A stretch of 64,000 bases of DNA from Sphaerisporangium cinnabarinum (GCA_003052455.1 QAPD01000069.1:1-64000), one strand, 5' to 3'. Positions 41,433-50,355 are shown, numbered from the stretch's first letter. The notes: generated from the sequence alone by a model not told the origin. Made by a program: numbers and translations.

Positions 41433-42089
41433 GTGCCCTTGGCAGAGATCAATCTTCAAGACCTGTTCGCGGACGACCTGCTTTCCCGCGGCTTCCGATT
41501 GGATGGGCGTGTGTTTCGCCGCGAACCGGATGTGCCGAGCGGAATCACCATGAGCGTGTGGCTCAACCCCGAGAACCGACTGAAGCGTGTGCGGACGGTG
41601 ACCGTAGATTGCTGGCAGGGGAGTGAGCCGCTGGGAAACTGGTTGTACGGATTTGACCAGGCACGAGCTGTGTCGGAGATCGAGCGCGGCGGTCCTTGGG
41701 CCTCATTCGAGTACGGGGAGGCAGTTACCGGTTGGCCGAGCGTGATCGTTGACGACTTCAGAAGGGTCACGCTCCCGTTCATCGATGCGTGCAGTTCTGT
41801 GGAGGCACTGTGCGCGCTGTTGCTGGAGTCCAAGATCCCTCCGTCGAACATGCGAAGGGCGCCGCTCGGGTGGGTCCAGGATGTCTGGGACATCTCGAAA
41901 AGAGCTGAGCTCCCAGAATTCGGCTCCCGTGCGCTCGATCTCGCCGCACGCCTGAGGCTCAGCGCGCAGGATTATGCGGACGCGAAGTGGTGGTTGGAGT
42001 CTCAGGGGTTGGATACGGACATCGCGCATCCACCACAGCGAACGGTTCGTCGGCTCCCGTGGCGACGGCGCTCCCGCAGCGGCTCCTGA
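41433..42089 (+). CDS. Orphan lower-GC hypothetical protein
   Basis: A 218-residue protein without a family I recognise. Codon choice is clearly different from its neighbours: many codons end in A or T (GAT, CGT, TTC/TTT, AAG CGT GTG), where neighbouring genes end in G or C almost without exception. The sequence is soluble-looking with aromatic-rich segments ('EPLGNWLYGFDQARAVSEIERGGPWASFEYG', 'GWVQDVWDISKRAELPEF', 'DAKWWLESQGL') and a very basic C-terminus ('RRLPWRRRSRSGS'). GTG at 41433 lies right on a GGGAG; the TTG at 41439 has that GGGAG 5 nt upstream and may be the true start. It lies between two copies of the neighbouring gene's 3' end, consistent with insertion by transfer. Confidence 0.65.
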   Translation: MPLAEINLQDLFADDLLSRGFRLDGRVFRREPDVPSGITMSVWLNPENRLKRVRTVTVDCWQGSEPLGNWLYGFDQARAVSEIERGGPWASFEYGEAVTGWPSVIVDDFRRVTLPFIDACSSVEALCALLLESKIPPSNMRRAPLGWVQDVWDISKRAELPEFGSRALDLAARLRLSAQDYADAKWWLESQGLDTDIAHPPQRTVRRLPWRRRSRSGS

Positions 42090-42492
42090 GGAGCGAGCGC
42101 CGAACACTCCTGCCCATGGCCTCGTATCCGACTCTGCTCGGCAGGAGGTTTGTCTGTGTGCAGCATGATGTGGCGCGGGGGTCACTTTCGAGGTGAAGAC
42201 GGGCACGCCCCGCTGCGCTTTGTGCAGCGCGCGCGAAAGCTGCATGGATCACCAAGCACCTCGGTGTCAAGAGAATGCTGATGAGGGTGTGAGGTTCCCA
42301 AGTATGACAAGCCAGGCGCCGCGGTCTCGGCCCCGGCCAGCGTTGGAGAACGTCGTCCAGGTGCGCCGCGGCCTGGCCCTGTGCCACGAGGCTCACCAGT
42401 CCCGGGCTCGTCGCGCGAGCGAGCGGTCCTGCCGCTCGGGCGTGGCGAGTGGCGCTCCGTGTCGGACGACGGTGTGCATCAGGAGCGGCGCG
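42090..42492. other. Gene-free, lower-GC remainder of the islet
   Basis: About 400 bp with no convincing gene on either strand. Short frames such as 'AWITKHLGVKRMLMRV' ending near 42290 look like the tail of a decayed reading frame, and the base composition stays mixed until about 42310 before returning to the chromosomal level. I see no inverted terminal repeats or transposase motifs. Confidence 0.5.
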
Positions 42493-42556
42493 CGGACCGG
42501 TGAGGTCCTGGTCGGCCGAGCACCGGCTCCACACGCGCGCCACGCCGTAGACCGAC
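42493..42556 (+). repeat. Diverged direct repeat, right copy
   Basis: CGGACCGGTGAGGTCCTGG (42493-42511) and CCACGCCGTAGACCGAC (42540-42556) repeat the end of the sigma-partner gene, including its stop-codon context (GCCGTAGAC). The copy is frameshifted between the two blocks and no longer coding. It marks the right edge of the islet. Confidence 0.85.
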
Positions 42557-42611
42557 ACCCGCGCGCCGATCCTTCCGGGACGACACTCGACCTCTGCCAG
42601 ACTCCTCAGGC

Positions 42612-43172
42612 ATGGACGACGGACGAGCCTGGACGTGGGGCTTTCGCGCTGCGCGCCCGGCCGTCGAGCTGTTCGCGATCGCGACCGTCCTGCTCTGCGT
42701 CGCCGGCGCGCTGCCCGGCCTGGTCGTCGCCGCGGCGGTGACGGAGTACCACGACGAGGCGCCCCGTGCGGCAGCGGCGTCACCGGAGCTCCTCGCGGAA
42801 GTGCAGCAGCTCGCCACGTTCGTGGGTGGTGTCGGGGCGGTCCTCGCCCTGGGGTGCGGGGTCCTCGGCTGGCGCCTGGTCCGGGGCTGGGCCCGCGGCT
42901 CGTCCGACGTCGAGGCGCCCCGGGCCGTCGCGACAGCGGCGACCCTGAGCGCCGCCGCGATCGTGGGGGCGTTCTTCACCGCTGCGACGGGGTCGGGCGT
43001 GGCCGAGGTGTGTGCGTCCGGGGCTGCTCTGCTCGTCGTCACGTCGCTCGCGGTGCTCGGGTCCACGCAGCACGGCGCGCGCCGGCTGGCTGATCGGGCG
43101 GCGGCAGGGCACGCGGACGACGCTCGGGCCCCACGGGTGGGCCGTCGACGGCCGGTCCGTGCTCGGAGGTGA
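42612..43172 (+). CDS. Hypothetical membrane protein
   Basis: A 186-residue protein with four hydrophobic segments ('VELFAIATVLLCVAGALPGLVVAAAV', 'QQLATFVGGVGAVLALGCGVLGW', 'AVATAATLSAAAIVGAFFTAATG', 'VCASGAALLVVTSLAVLGS') and a basic cytoplasmic tail. No family is recognised. CAGACT lies 8 nt before the ATG at 42612. Its stop (TGA) directly abuts the stop of the convergent gene (TCA), forming TGATCA with no base between. Confidence 0.7.
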   Translation: MDDGRAWTWGFRAARPAVELFAIATVLLCVAGALPGLVVAAAVTEYHDEAPRAAAASPELLAEVQQLATFVGGVGAVLALGCGVLGWRLVRGWARGSSDVEAPRAVATAATLSAAAIVGAFFTAATGSGVAEVCASGAALLVVTSLAVLGSTQHGARRLADRAAAGHADDARAPRVGRRRPVRARR

Positions 43173-43658
43173 TCAGAGCGTCCAGCCCACCCGGGCTTCC
43201 ATCGGGCCGCCGCACGCTTCCGACCCTCCGACGCGGACCCAGTCGACGGACTTCTCGGTCTCGGCGAGGACTGCTCCGGTCTCGTCGAGGGCGCGCAGCC
43301 CGACCGGGTCGGTCTGCGAGAAGACCGTGAAGGACCAGGTGTCACCCTCCCGCGAGGTCGCGATGGCCGGCTCCTGCGCGTCGGGACCTGTCGGCAGCGG
43401 TGGTTGCCACCCGGCGTCTCCGCCATCGCGCACCTGAAGATGGTGCACCTCCTCGGTGTCGCCGGTCAGCACCACCTCGAGGAGATCGGCGTACGCGATC
43501 GCGGGGCAGACCTCGGCGCCGCCGGAGAGCCGCGAGACGAGGAGCGCCACGACGACCAGCGCCCCGACGACCACGAGGCTCGTCCCCGCCCAGACGGGCA
43601 GGCGCACGCGCCGAGGTCTCGTCGGCCGGTGCGCCCGGTCGACGTCCTGCTCCTCCAT
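43173..43658 (-). CDS. Hypothetical single-pass membrane protein
   Basis: A 161-residue protein. A short basic N-terminus is followed by one membrane helix ('LPVWAGTSLVVVGALVVVALLVSRLSG') and an extracytoplasmic domain of about 110 residues with two Cys ('AEVCPAIAYADL', 'GSEACGGPMEARVGWTL'), likely a disulfide. No family is recognised. ATG at 43658 has GAGGGGGG about 7 nt upstream; a longer open frame upstream lacks a ribosome site. Confidence 0.7.
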   Translation of the reverse strand: MEEQDVDRAHRPTRPRRVRLPVWAGTSLVVVGALVVVALLVSRLSGGAEVCPAIAYADLLEVVLTGDTEEVHHLQVRDGGDAGWQPPLPTGPDAQEPAIATSREGDTWSFTVFSQTDPVGLRALDETGAVLAETEKSVDWVRVGGSEACGGPMEARVGWTL

Positions 43659-44030
43659 GAGTGCCCCCCTCGTCGCGGACCGGTCCCGGTACCGTGCACG
43701 TCGCGGTCGACGACCCTGGCCGCGCGCGACACCGAGGATCATCATGGCCGATCTGCCGCCCGGTCAGGCGGTCCGCACCCGTCCCCGCAGGCCCGCGTCT
43801 CCTCGCGGAGGTCGGGTGCGGCGGCGTCGACCCCACCCGGTTCGCCCGTCGCGGGTGATGCCGCGCCTCGCTCGTCGTCCGTACGGTCGAGCCGATGCCC
43901 TCCGCCGCGCCGACCTGCTGCGCGCCGGTCGGCGACGACGTCGCACCCGCCCACCGCACCTCGGCAGGTCCGCACCCGAGGCGGGCCACGGCGTCGGTCC
44001 GCACGGCCCAGGACAGACGGGAGAGAGTGG
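43659..44030. other. Intergenic region, no gene seen
   Basis: A 372-bp stretch between a minus-strand membrane-protein gene and the sulfatase. Frames that are open here read as Arg/Pro-rich shadow translation. TACGGT at 43882-43887 is a possible -10 for the sulfatase, which would give a 5' leader of about 135 nt. Confidence 0.45.
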
Positions 44031-46370
44031 ATGAGCACCGAGCCCCGCCGGACGGTCGTCGGACCGCCCCTGCCCACGGAGCGGTCGTTGCCGTTCCCGC
44101 CCCGCCGCTCCGGCAGCGTCGCGGGCCGGACGATCCAGGAGTCGACGTACTCCCCGCGCCCGCCGGAACGCCACCTGCCCCCGGGCACGCCGAACGTCGT
44201 CGTGATCCTCATCGACGACGCGGGGCCCGCGCTCCCGACGACGCTCGGGGGCGCCGTCCGCACCCCGACGCTCGACCGGGTGCGCGCGAACGGCATCGGG
44301 TACAACCGCTTCCACACGACCGCGATGTGCTCGCCGACGCGCGCGTCCCTGCTCACCGGGCGCAACCACCACCGCGTGGGCAACGGCCAGATCGCGGAGC
44401 TCGCGAACGACTGGGACGGCTACTCGGGGCACATCCCGAAGAGCAGCGCGACGATCGCGGAGGTGCTGCGCCAGTACGGGTACGCGACCGGCGCGTGGGG
44501 CAAATGGCACAACACCCCGGCGGAGGAGACGACGACGGCCGGCCCGTTCGACCGCTGGCCCACGGGGTACGGGTTCGAGTACTTCTACGGCTTCCTCGCG
44601 GGCGAGGCATCGCAGTACGAGCCGCACCTCGTGCGCAACACGACCCCGACCCTGCCGCCGAGGACCCCGGAGGAGGGGTACCACCTCAGCGAGGACATCG
44701 CCGACGACGCCATGCGGTGGCTGCGCGACCACAAGGCGAACGCGCCGGACAAGCCGTTCTTCGTCTACTGGGCCACCGGCGCGCTGCACGGGCCGCACCA
44801 CGTCATGAAGGAGTGGGCGGACAAGTACGCCGGGGCGTTCGACGACGGGTGGGACGTCTACCGGGAGCGGGCGCTCGCGGGCGCGAAGGCTGCGGGCTGG
44901 GTGCCCGACGACGCGGAGCTCACCCCGCGCCCGGAGAGCCTCGCCGGCTGGGACGACATCCCCGACGACCAGAAGGCGTTCCAGGCGCGGCTCATGGAGG
45001 TGGCCGCAGGGTTCGGCGAGCACGCGGACGTCCAGGCCGGGCGCCTGCTCGACGAGGTGGAGCGGCTGGGCTACGGGGACGACACGATCGTCGTCTACGT
45101 CTGGGGCGACAACGGCTCGTCCGGGGAGGGGCAGAACGGGACGATCAGCGAGCTGCTCGCCCAGAACGGCATCCCCTCGACGGTCGAGCAGCACATCGCC
45201 GCCCTGGAGGAGCTCGGGGGCCTCGACGCGCTCGGCACGCCCGCGACGGACAACCAGTACCACGCCGCGTGGGCGTGGGCCGGGTCGTCGCCGTACCAGG
45301 GCATGAAGCTCCTCGCGTCCCACCTCGGCGGCACGCGGAACCCGATGTTCGTCAGCTGGCCGGGGCACATCGAGCCGGACCCCGTGCCGCGGACGCAGTT
45401 CCACCACGTCGTCGACCTCGTGCCGACGATCTACGAGATCCTCGGCATCTCCCACCCGGAGACCGTGAACGGCGTCCCGCAGGACCCGATCGACGGGACG
45501 AGCCTCGCGTACTCCATCGACGACGCCGGGGCCGAGGGCCGCCGTCGGACGCAGTACTTCGAGATCATGGGCAGCCGGTCGATCTACTCCGACGGCTGGA
45601 TGGCCTCGGCGACCGGGCCGCGGCTCCCATGGGTGCAGGGGATGCCGCCGGGGATCCGGACCTGGACCCCGGACGAGGACCCCTGGGAGCTGTACCACCT
45701 CGACGAGGACTGGAGCCAGGCGCACGACCTCGCCGCGGAGCACCCCGAGAAGCTCGCCGAGCTCAGGGAGCTCTTCGCGATCGAGGCGGCCCGCAACGAC
45801 GTCCTGCCCGTGGGTGGTGGTCTCTGGGTCGTCGCCATGCACCCTGAGGACCGGATCAGCCCGCCGTACACGGAGTGGGAGCTGTCGGGCGACACGGTGC
45901 GCGTCCCGGAGTTCTGCGCGCCCGCGCTCGGCAACCGTCCCAACCGGGTGGAGATCCGGCTCTCCGTCCCCGACGCCGCGGACGGCGTGCTCTACAAGCT
46001 CGGCGGAGCGGGCGGCGGGCTGACCTGCTTCCTGCTCGACGGCGTCCTCACCTACGAGTACAACCTCTTCCTCGTCCAGCGGACCGTGGTGCGGTCGGCC
46101 GCGCCGCTCGCGGCTGGCGACCACACGGTCGAGATCGTCACGACGTACGTCGAGCCGCGGCCGGGCGGCCCGCTCGACGTCGTGCTGCGGGTGGACGGCG
46201 AGGAGGTCGGTTCCGGCACGGTGCCCGTGAGCGCGCCCCTGCTGTTCTCCGCGAACGACTGCCTCGACGTCGGGCGCGCGTACGGGGGTGCGGTGTCGCG
46301 CGCGTACGCGGACCGGATGCCGTTCGCGCTGAACGGGCGCATCGACGGCGTGCACGTCGCGTACCTGTGA
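44031..46370 (+). CDS. Type I sulfatase (arylsulfatase family)
   Basis: A 779-residue sulfatase. The formylglycine motif is 'MCSPTRASLLTGR' (C-x-P-x-R then T-G-R), so Cys is converted by a formylglycine-generating enzyme. Metal ligands: Asp-Asp in 'VVVILIDDAGPALP', with Asp and Asn in 'VVYVWGDNGSSGEGQNG'. 'GKWHNTPAEE' holds the active-site Lys and His, and 'HGPHHVMKEWADKY' is typical of the large arylsulfatase group. A C-terminal beta-rich domain of about 160 residues ('NRVEIRLSVPDAADGVLYKLGG') resembles the extra domain of Pseudomonas-type alkyl/aryl sulfatases. There is no signal peptide, so it is cytoplasmic. ATG at 44031 follows GGGAGAGAG. A weak hairpin (46395-46410) lies downstream. No formylglycine-generating enzyme gene is in the window. 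Confidence 0.93.
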   Translation: MSTEPRRTVVGPPLPTERSLPFPPRRSGSVAGRTIQESTYSPRPPERHLPPGTPNVVVILIDDAGPALPTTLGGAVRTPTLDRVRANGIGYNRFHTTAMCSPTRASLLTGRNHHRVGNGQIAELANDWDGYSGHIPKSSATIAEVLRQYGYATGAWGKWHNTPAEETTTAGPFDRWPTGYGFEYFYGFLAGEASQYEPHLVRNTTPTLPPRTPEEGYHLSEDIADDAMRWLRDHKANAPDKPFFVYWATGALHGPHHVMKEWADKYAGAFDDGWDVYRERALAGAKAAGWVPDDAELTPRPESLAGWDDIPDDQKAFQARLMEVAAGFGEHADVQAGRLLDEVERLGYGDDTIVVYVWGDNGSSGEGQNGTISELLAQNGIPSTVEQHIAALEELGGLDALGTPATDNQYHAAWAWAGSSPYQGMKLLASHLGGTRNPMFVSWPGHIEPDPVPRTQFHHVVDLVPTIYEILGISHPETVNGVPQDPIDGTSLAYSIDDAGAEGRRRTQYFEIMGSRSIYSDGWMASATGPRLPWVQGMPPGIRTWTPDEDPWELYHLDEDWSQAHDLAAEHPEKLAELRELFAIEAARNDVLPVGGGLWVVAMHPEDRISPPYTEWELSGDTVRVPEFCAPALGNRPNRVEIRLSVPDAADGVLYKLGGAGGGLTCFLLDGVLTYEYNLFLVQRTVVRSAAPLAAGDHTVEIVTTYVEPRPGGPLDVVLRVDGEEVGSGTVPVSAPLLFSANDCLDVGRAYGGAVSRAYADRMPFALNGRIDGVHVAYL

Positions 46371-46473
46371 CGCGACTTCACACTTCCCGGGTGAGGACGC
46401 GGGCGCGTCCGAGGGCGAGCCTGGGGGACGGAGCCCGTGCGCCGCGCGGGACGGACGCGGGGAGGACGCGACG

Positions 46474-46950
46474 ATGACGCAGGAACTCAGCGACGGGCCC
46501 GGTGGCGGGCTCGACGACCTCCGGGAGAGCGGGCCCGTCGACTTCCTCGTCGTCGAGCTCCCGACGGACCGCGCGACGGGTGACGCCGCGTTCCCCTACC
46601 TCGTCGACCTCGTGGACCGCGGCATCATCCGCGTGCTCGACCTCGTGGTCGTGCGCCGCGAGGACGACGGCGGCGTGACGGCCGTCGGGCTCGAGGAGCT
46701 CGACGACGGGTCGACGGAGCTCGCGGTGTTCGAGGGCGCGCGGTCGGGGCTGCTCGACGACGACGACCTCGCGCAGGCGGTGGACGCCGTCGAGCCCGGC
46801 ATGACGGCCGTCGTGCTGGTGTACGAGAACGTCTGGGCGGCGCCCTTCGCGACCGCGCTGCGTCGCAACGGCGCCCAGCTCGTCGCGAGCGGGCGCATCC
46901 CGGTCCAGGCGCTCATCGCGTCGCTGGACGCCACCGAGCCGGTCGGCTGA
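46474..46950 (+). CDS. DUF6325 family protein
   Basis: A 158-residue soluble acidic protein. 'GPVDFLVVELPTDRATGDAAFPYLVDLVDRGIIRVLDLVVVRREDDG' and 'DLAQAVDAVEPGMTAVVLVYENVWAAPFATALRRNGAQLVASGRIP' match the DUF6325 (DUF1269-related) pattern known to me from streptomycetes, where the gene is followed by a SHOCT-domain gene as here. Function is unknown, but stress conditions are suspected for the family. Strong GGGGAGG about 8 nt before the ATG at 46474. Confidence 0.82.
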   Translation: MTQELSDGPGGGLDDLRESGPVDFLVVELPTDRATGDAAFPYLVDLVDRGIIRVLDLVVVRREDDGGVTAVGLEELDDGSTELAVFEGARSGLLDDDDLAQAVDAVEPGMTAVVLVYENVWAAPFATALRRNGAQLVASGRIPVQALIASLDATEPVG

Positions 46951-46973
46951 CCGGCGCCAGGAAGGAGACCACC

Positions 46974-47285
46974 GTGCCAGGACTGCTCCGCGGCGTCGCC
47001 CGCACCGCCGTCGTCGCCGGGACGGCGACCGCCGTCTCGAACCGCGTCTCGCGCCGCCAGGCGGGCCGGTGGGCCGCCCAGGAGGCGGCCCAGGAACCGC
47101 AGTATGCGCCCCCGCCGCAGCAGCCGCAGTACGCGGCCCCGCCGCCGCAGTACGACGCGCCGGCACCTGCCCCGACGGCCACCGACGCGCGCATCGAGCA
47201 GCTCACGCAGCTCGCCGCGCTCCGCGACCAGGGCGTGCTCACCCCGGCCGAGTTCGAGGCCCAGAAGGCCCGCATCCTCGCCTGA
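46974..47285 (+). CDS. SHOCT-domain protein
   Basis: A 103-residue protein. The N-terminus 'LLRGVARTAVVAGTATAVSNRVSRRQAGRW' is a single helix that could lie on the membrane. A Pro/Gln/Tyr repeat linker (PPQQPQYAAPPPQY) leads to a C-terminal SHOCT domain: 'IEQLTQLAALRDQGVLTPAEFEAQKARIL'. The pair DUF6325-SHOCT is conserved, suggesting a complex. GTG at 46974 has GGAAGGAGA upstream, 24 nt after the previous stop. Confidence 0.88.
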   Translation: MPGLLRGVARTAVVAGTATAVSNRVSRRQAGRWAAQEAAQEPQYAPPPQQPQYAAPPPQYDAPAPAPTATDARIEQLTQLAALRDQGVLTPAEFEAQKARILA

Positions 47286-47334
47286 CACGGTCGGCCGGCC
47301 CTCGCGCGGGCCGACCCGGCACGGAAGGACGAGC

Positions 47335-48003
47335 ATGACCCGGACCCGCACCGCCGACCCGGGGCGTCGTCTGCGGCGTGAGGCGTGGGGGTTCGCGGCC
47401 GGGTCGCTGTGCTTCCTCGTCGGCGCGCTCCCGCCGTACGCGGGCGCGGTGGGCGCCGTGGCCACCGGGGTGACGTTCGTCGTCGGCTCGGTCTTCTTCA
47501 CGGCCGCGGCGTTCGTCCAGCTCGGCCTGAGCGGGCGGCGCCCGCCCCGCGCGGGCACGCCGCCCGCCGACCGCTGGGACTGGTGGTCCGCGGCCGTGCA
47601 GCTCGTCGGGACGCTGTGCTTCAACGTGAGCACGACGGCGGCCCTCGTCGCGGCCGTGAAGGACCCGGCGGCGCTGTGGGCGGGGTGGAGGCCCGACGCC
47701 TACGGCTCGGTCGCGTTCCTCGTGTCGTCGGCGCTCGCGGTCCTCGCGACGCGCGACCGGGGCCACCTGTGGGACACCGACGCGCGCACGTGGCACGGCA
47801 CGTGGCTGAACATGATCGGCTCCGTCGCGTTCGCCGCGTCCGCCGTCGGGGCGTACGTCGACCCGTCCACGGGGACGTACGTGAGCGCGTGGTGGGACGA
47901 CGCCGGGACGCTCCTCGGCGCCGTCTGCTTCCTCGCCGCCGCGCTGCTCTCGCGCCGGGTGGCCGGCGCCCCGGCCCGTACCGACGCCGTCCCGGCCGTG
48001 TGA
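47335..48003 (+). CDS. YrhK-like membrane protein
   Basis: A 222-residue membrane protein with six hydrophobic segments. Repeated elements 'EAWGFAAGSLCFLVGALPPY', 'WWSAAVQLVGTLCFNVSTTAAL', 'TWLNMIGSVAFAASAVGAYV' and 'AGTLLGAVCFLAAALLSRR' share the pattern G-S/T-x-C/A-F of YrhK-type domains, here about twofold repeated. Function is unknown. ATG at 47335 has GGAAGGA 7 nt upstream. It is probably co-transcribed with the two preceding genes and is convergent with the sialidase gene. Confidence 0.75.
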   Translation: MTRTRTADPGRRLRREAWGFAAGSLCFLVGALPPYAGAVGAVATGVTFVVGSVFFTAAAFVQLGLSGRRPPRAGTPPADRWDWWSAAVQLVGTLCFNVSTTAALVAAVKDPAALWAGWRPDAYGSVAFLVSSALAVLATRDRGHLWDTDARTWHGTWLNMIGSVAFAASAVGAYVDPSTGTYVSAWWDDAGTLLGAVCFLAAALLSRRVAGAPARTDAVPAV

Positions 48004-48006
48004 CGC

Positions 48007-48036
48007 CCCCGCGTCACCCGGCCGGGTGCTCCGGGG
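48007..48036. terminator. GC-rich hairpin between convergent YrhK-like and sialidase genes
   Basis: Outer CCCCCG/CGGGGG and inner ACCC/GGGT (48016-48027, ACCCGGCCGGGT) can fold in the 34 bp between two stops. It is short of a U tract but well placed for bidirectional termination. Confidence 0.45.
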
Positions 48037-48037
48037 G

Positions 48038-50254
48038 TCAGGAGCAGTCGGTCGCCGCGTAGTCGGCGTCCACGGCCGCCGCGGCCGTCCCGGCGCTCGC
48101 GCTCCCGGCGTCGACCGACGCCGCGCGGACCGCGAACGACTGGTACGCCGCCCGGCCCGGCTGGACGTCCGCCACCGTGCGCTCGCCGTACGGCGTGCGC
48201 AGCGTGACGTCGGCGGGCGCGTCACCGGTGTTGCGCGCCGTGACCGCGACGTAGGCGCCGCCGGCGAGGCAGCGGCTCGTCGCCTGGACCGCGAGGGCGG
48301 CCGGGGCGGTCGGGAGCTCGACCGTCGGACCGTCGAGCTCGACGACCGTCACGCTCGACCCGGAGGTCGAGGTCCACGTCGTGTCGGGCGTGAACGACCC
48401 GCGGTCGAGGTCGGCCTGCGTGACGACGTGGTACGCGAAGGTGCACGTGTACGACCCCTCGGCCGGCAGGTTCCGGTACCGGCAGTTCTGCGCGGCGTTC
48501 GCGGGGTCGAGCCCGGACAGGTTGCCCGTCGGGACCACCTGGGTCGCGGCCGTCGAGAGGTTGCGCACGTCGAACGTGAAGCTCAGGCGGTCGCCCACGG
48601 CGTACGTCTCGCGCGGGTTCGCGTGCGTGCCGCGCACGCTGATGTTCCCGGGCGCCCCGAAGTACACGCCCGGACCCTCGTGCTCGACGGTGGTGACGGT
48701 CGTGCCGGAGGTCGACGTCCACGTCGTGCGCGGGGCGAAGAAGCCCGCGTCGAGGTCGGCCTGCGTGATCGTGTGCCGGGCGGACGTGCACGTGTACGCC
48801 GCGCGCGCCCCGAGGTTGCGGTAGCGGCAGTTCGGCGCGCCCTGCGCGGGGTCGAACCGCTCGAGGTCCCCCGTCGGGGAGACGGTCGTCACGGCGTCGG
48901 ACAGGTTGGTCACCGTGAAGGAGTAGGTGACGACGTCGCCGACCCTCCAGCCGCCGGCCGGCGTCGCGCTCGTGACGCTCGCCGCGGTGACCTCGACCTC
49001 GCCGGGCGTGCTGCTCGGGGCCGCGAGGAGCCAGTCGTGGTCGAGCTTGGCGAACCGGATGCCGCCCCCGCCGCCGCCCGGCTCGTAGAGCAGGCCGACG
49101 GTCCCGTCCGCGAGCGTGGCGAGCGTCGAGTACGCCATGCCGCCCGGCTGGAAGACGCGCGCGACGGGCCACGTCTCGCCGTCGTCGTAGCTGACGCGGA
49201 CGGTGCCGTTGACGCGCCCGGTCTGCGACGCGGCGTTCGAGAAGAGGAGCACCTTCGCCTCGGCCGACCCCTGCGGCGCGTTCGGGTAGGCGCGCACGAT
49301 CGAGGCGTTGTTCGTCGGGTCGGGCAGCTCGGTGTCGAGCGTGACCGGCCCGTACGTCACGCCGCCGTCGGTCGAGTACGCGACCTTGCGGTACTTCGAC
49401 CCGGCGGAGTCGCGCGAGTTGAGCATGACGCGCCCGTCCGAGAGCTCGACGGTCTTGTTCTCGTCCATGCCCGTGCCGACAGGCTGCCCGACCTGCCACG
49501 TGGCGCCGTGGTCGTCGGAGTAGACGGACACGGCCTGGAACTGCCCGGACCCGTTGATGATCGTGTACTGCTGCACGAGCCGTCCCGCGTGGGGGCCGTA
49601 CCGGAGCTGGATCCCCTGGCCCGACGCGGCGAAGCGCGAGCGCCACCCGAGGTCCGCGGTGACGTCGGCGGTGATGGTGCGGTGGGTCCACGTGCGTCCG
49701 TCGTCGGTGGAGGCGGAGACGTTGGCGTGGATGACGTCGCGCGCGGTCGGGTCGACGCCCGGCCGGGAGCCGCCGAAGCCCTGGTCGTACGACTTCACGT
49801 GGAAGCTGAAGATCGTCCCCGTCTCCCGGTCGACGACGTAGCTCGGGTCGGAGTAGCCCTCGATCGGCGCGGTGGTCTTCCCGGCGGCGACGACCTCCTG
49901 CGGCCCCCACGTGACGCCGTCGTCGGTGGAGCGGCGCTGGAGGATCGAGTTCGGCCCGGGGGAGTCGGCCGCGGTGGGGCGACCGTCGTACGAGGCGAGG
50001 ACGTCGCCGTTGGGCGCCACGGTGAGCGCGGGGATGCGGTAGTTGGGGAAGCCGCCCTGGCCGTTCGTCGCGAGCTGTTGCTCGGCGTACGAGCCCGGGC
50101 CACCGGTCGCGGGCGCGAGGTCGAAGTCGGGGGCGAGGGTCGTGTGGTGGGCCGACGCCGTCGTGACGGGGGCGACGACGCCGCCCACCGCGAGCGTGAG
50201 CGCTGCGGCGAGGGTCACCGCGCGGTGCGCGGGTCTGCGGAGGTGTCCGATCAT
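48038..50254 (-). CDS. Secreted exo-alpha-sialidase (GH33)
   Basis: A 738-residue secreted sialidase that releases terminal sialic acid. Signal peptide about residues 1-35, ending ASA. The catalytic six-bladed propeller, residues about 50-380, has 'NYRIPALTV' (FRIP/YRIP Arg), 'ASYDGRPTAAD' (catalytic Asp) and five Asp-boxes (STDDGVTW, STDDGRTW, SDDHGATW, STDGGVTY, SYDDGETW). Two DUF11-like beta-sandwich repeats of about 115 residues follow, each with 'NCRYRNL' and 'TWTSTSG', then a C-terminal domain with 'SRCLAGGAYVAV'. GGAAGGA precedes the ATG at 50254. An operator-like site shared with the nan promoter is 83 nt upstream. There is no sorting signal, so the enzyme is freely secreted. Confidence 0.94.
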   Translation of the reverse strand: MIGHLRRPAHRAVTLAAALTLAVGGVVAPVTTASAHHTTLAPDFDLAPATGGPGSYAEQQLATNGQGGFPNYRIPALTVAPNGDVLASYDGRPTAADSPGPNSILQRRSTDDGVTWGPQEVVAAGKTTAPIEGYSDPSYVVDRETGTIFSFHVKSYDQGFGGSRPGVDPTARDVIHANVSASTDDGRTWTHRTITADVTADLGWRSRFAASGQGIQLRYGPHAGRLVQQYTIINGSGQFQAVSVYSDDHGATWQVGQPVGTGMDENKTVELSDGRVMLNSRDSAGSKYRKVAYSTDGGVTYGPVTLDTELPDPTNNASIVRAYPNAPQGSAEAKVLLFSNAASQTGRVNGTVRVSYDDGETWPVARVFQPGGMAYSTLATLADGTVGLLYEPGGGGGGIRFAKLDHDWLLAAPSSTPGEVEVTAASVTSATPAGGWRVGDVVTYSFTVTNLSDAVTTVSPTGDLERFDPAQGAPNCRYRNLGARAAYTCTSARHTITQADLDAGFFAPRTTWTSTSGTTVTTVEHEGPGVYFGAPGNISVRGTHANPRETYAVGDRLSFTFDVRNLSTAATQVVPTGNLSGLDPANAAQNCRYRNLPAEGSYTCTFAYHVVTQADLDRGSFTPDTTWTSTSGSSVTVVELDGPTVELPTAPAALAVQATSRCLAGGAYVAVTARNTGDAPADVTLRTPYGERTVADVQPGRAAYQSFAVRAASVDAGSASAGTAAAAVDADYAATDCS

Positions 50255-50336
50255 GCCGTTCCTTCCGGTCGGTGCTCGGCGCGGGCGGACGGTCACGGAG
50301 GAACGCGGCGACGCTGCCGAGAACGCTTGAACAGAT

Positions 50337-50355
50337 GATGTCAGATGTCTGACGT
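50337..50355 (-). promoter_or_regulatory. NanR-type operator in the sialidase promoter
   Basis: GATGTCAGATGTCTGACGT; the core GTCAGA-N2-TCTGAC is a perfect inverted repeat. Read on the minus strand it matches the site at 55139-55157 in 18 of 19 positions. Shared presence upstream of the sialidase and of the regulator/transporter promoters suggests it is the binding site of the GntR-type regulator. Confidence 0.7.

Noticed and set aside
42090-42492. Remnant insertion sequence in the islet
   Set aside because: No transposase motifs, terminal inverted repeats or short target duplications could be found by eye.
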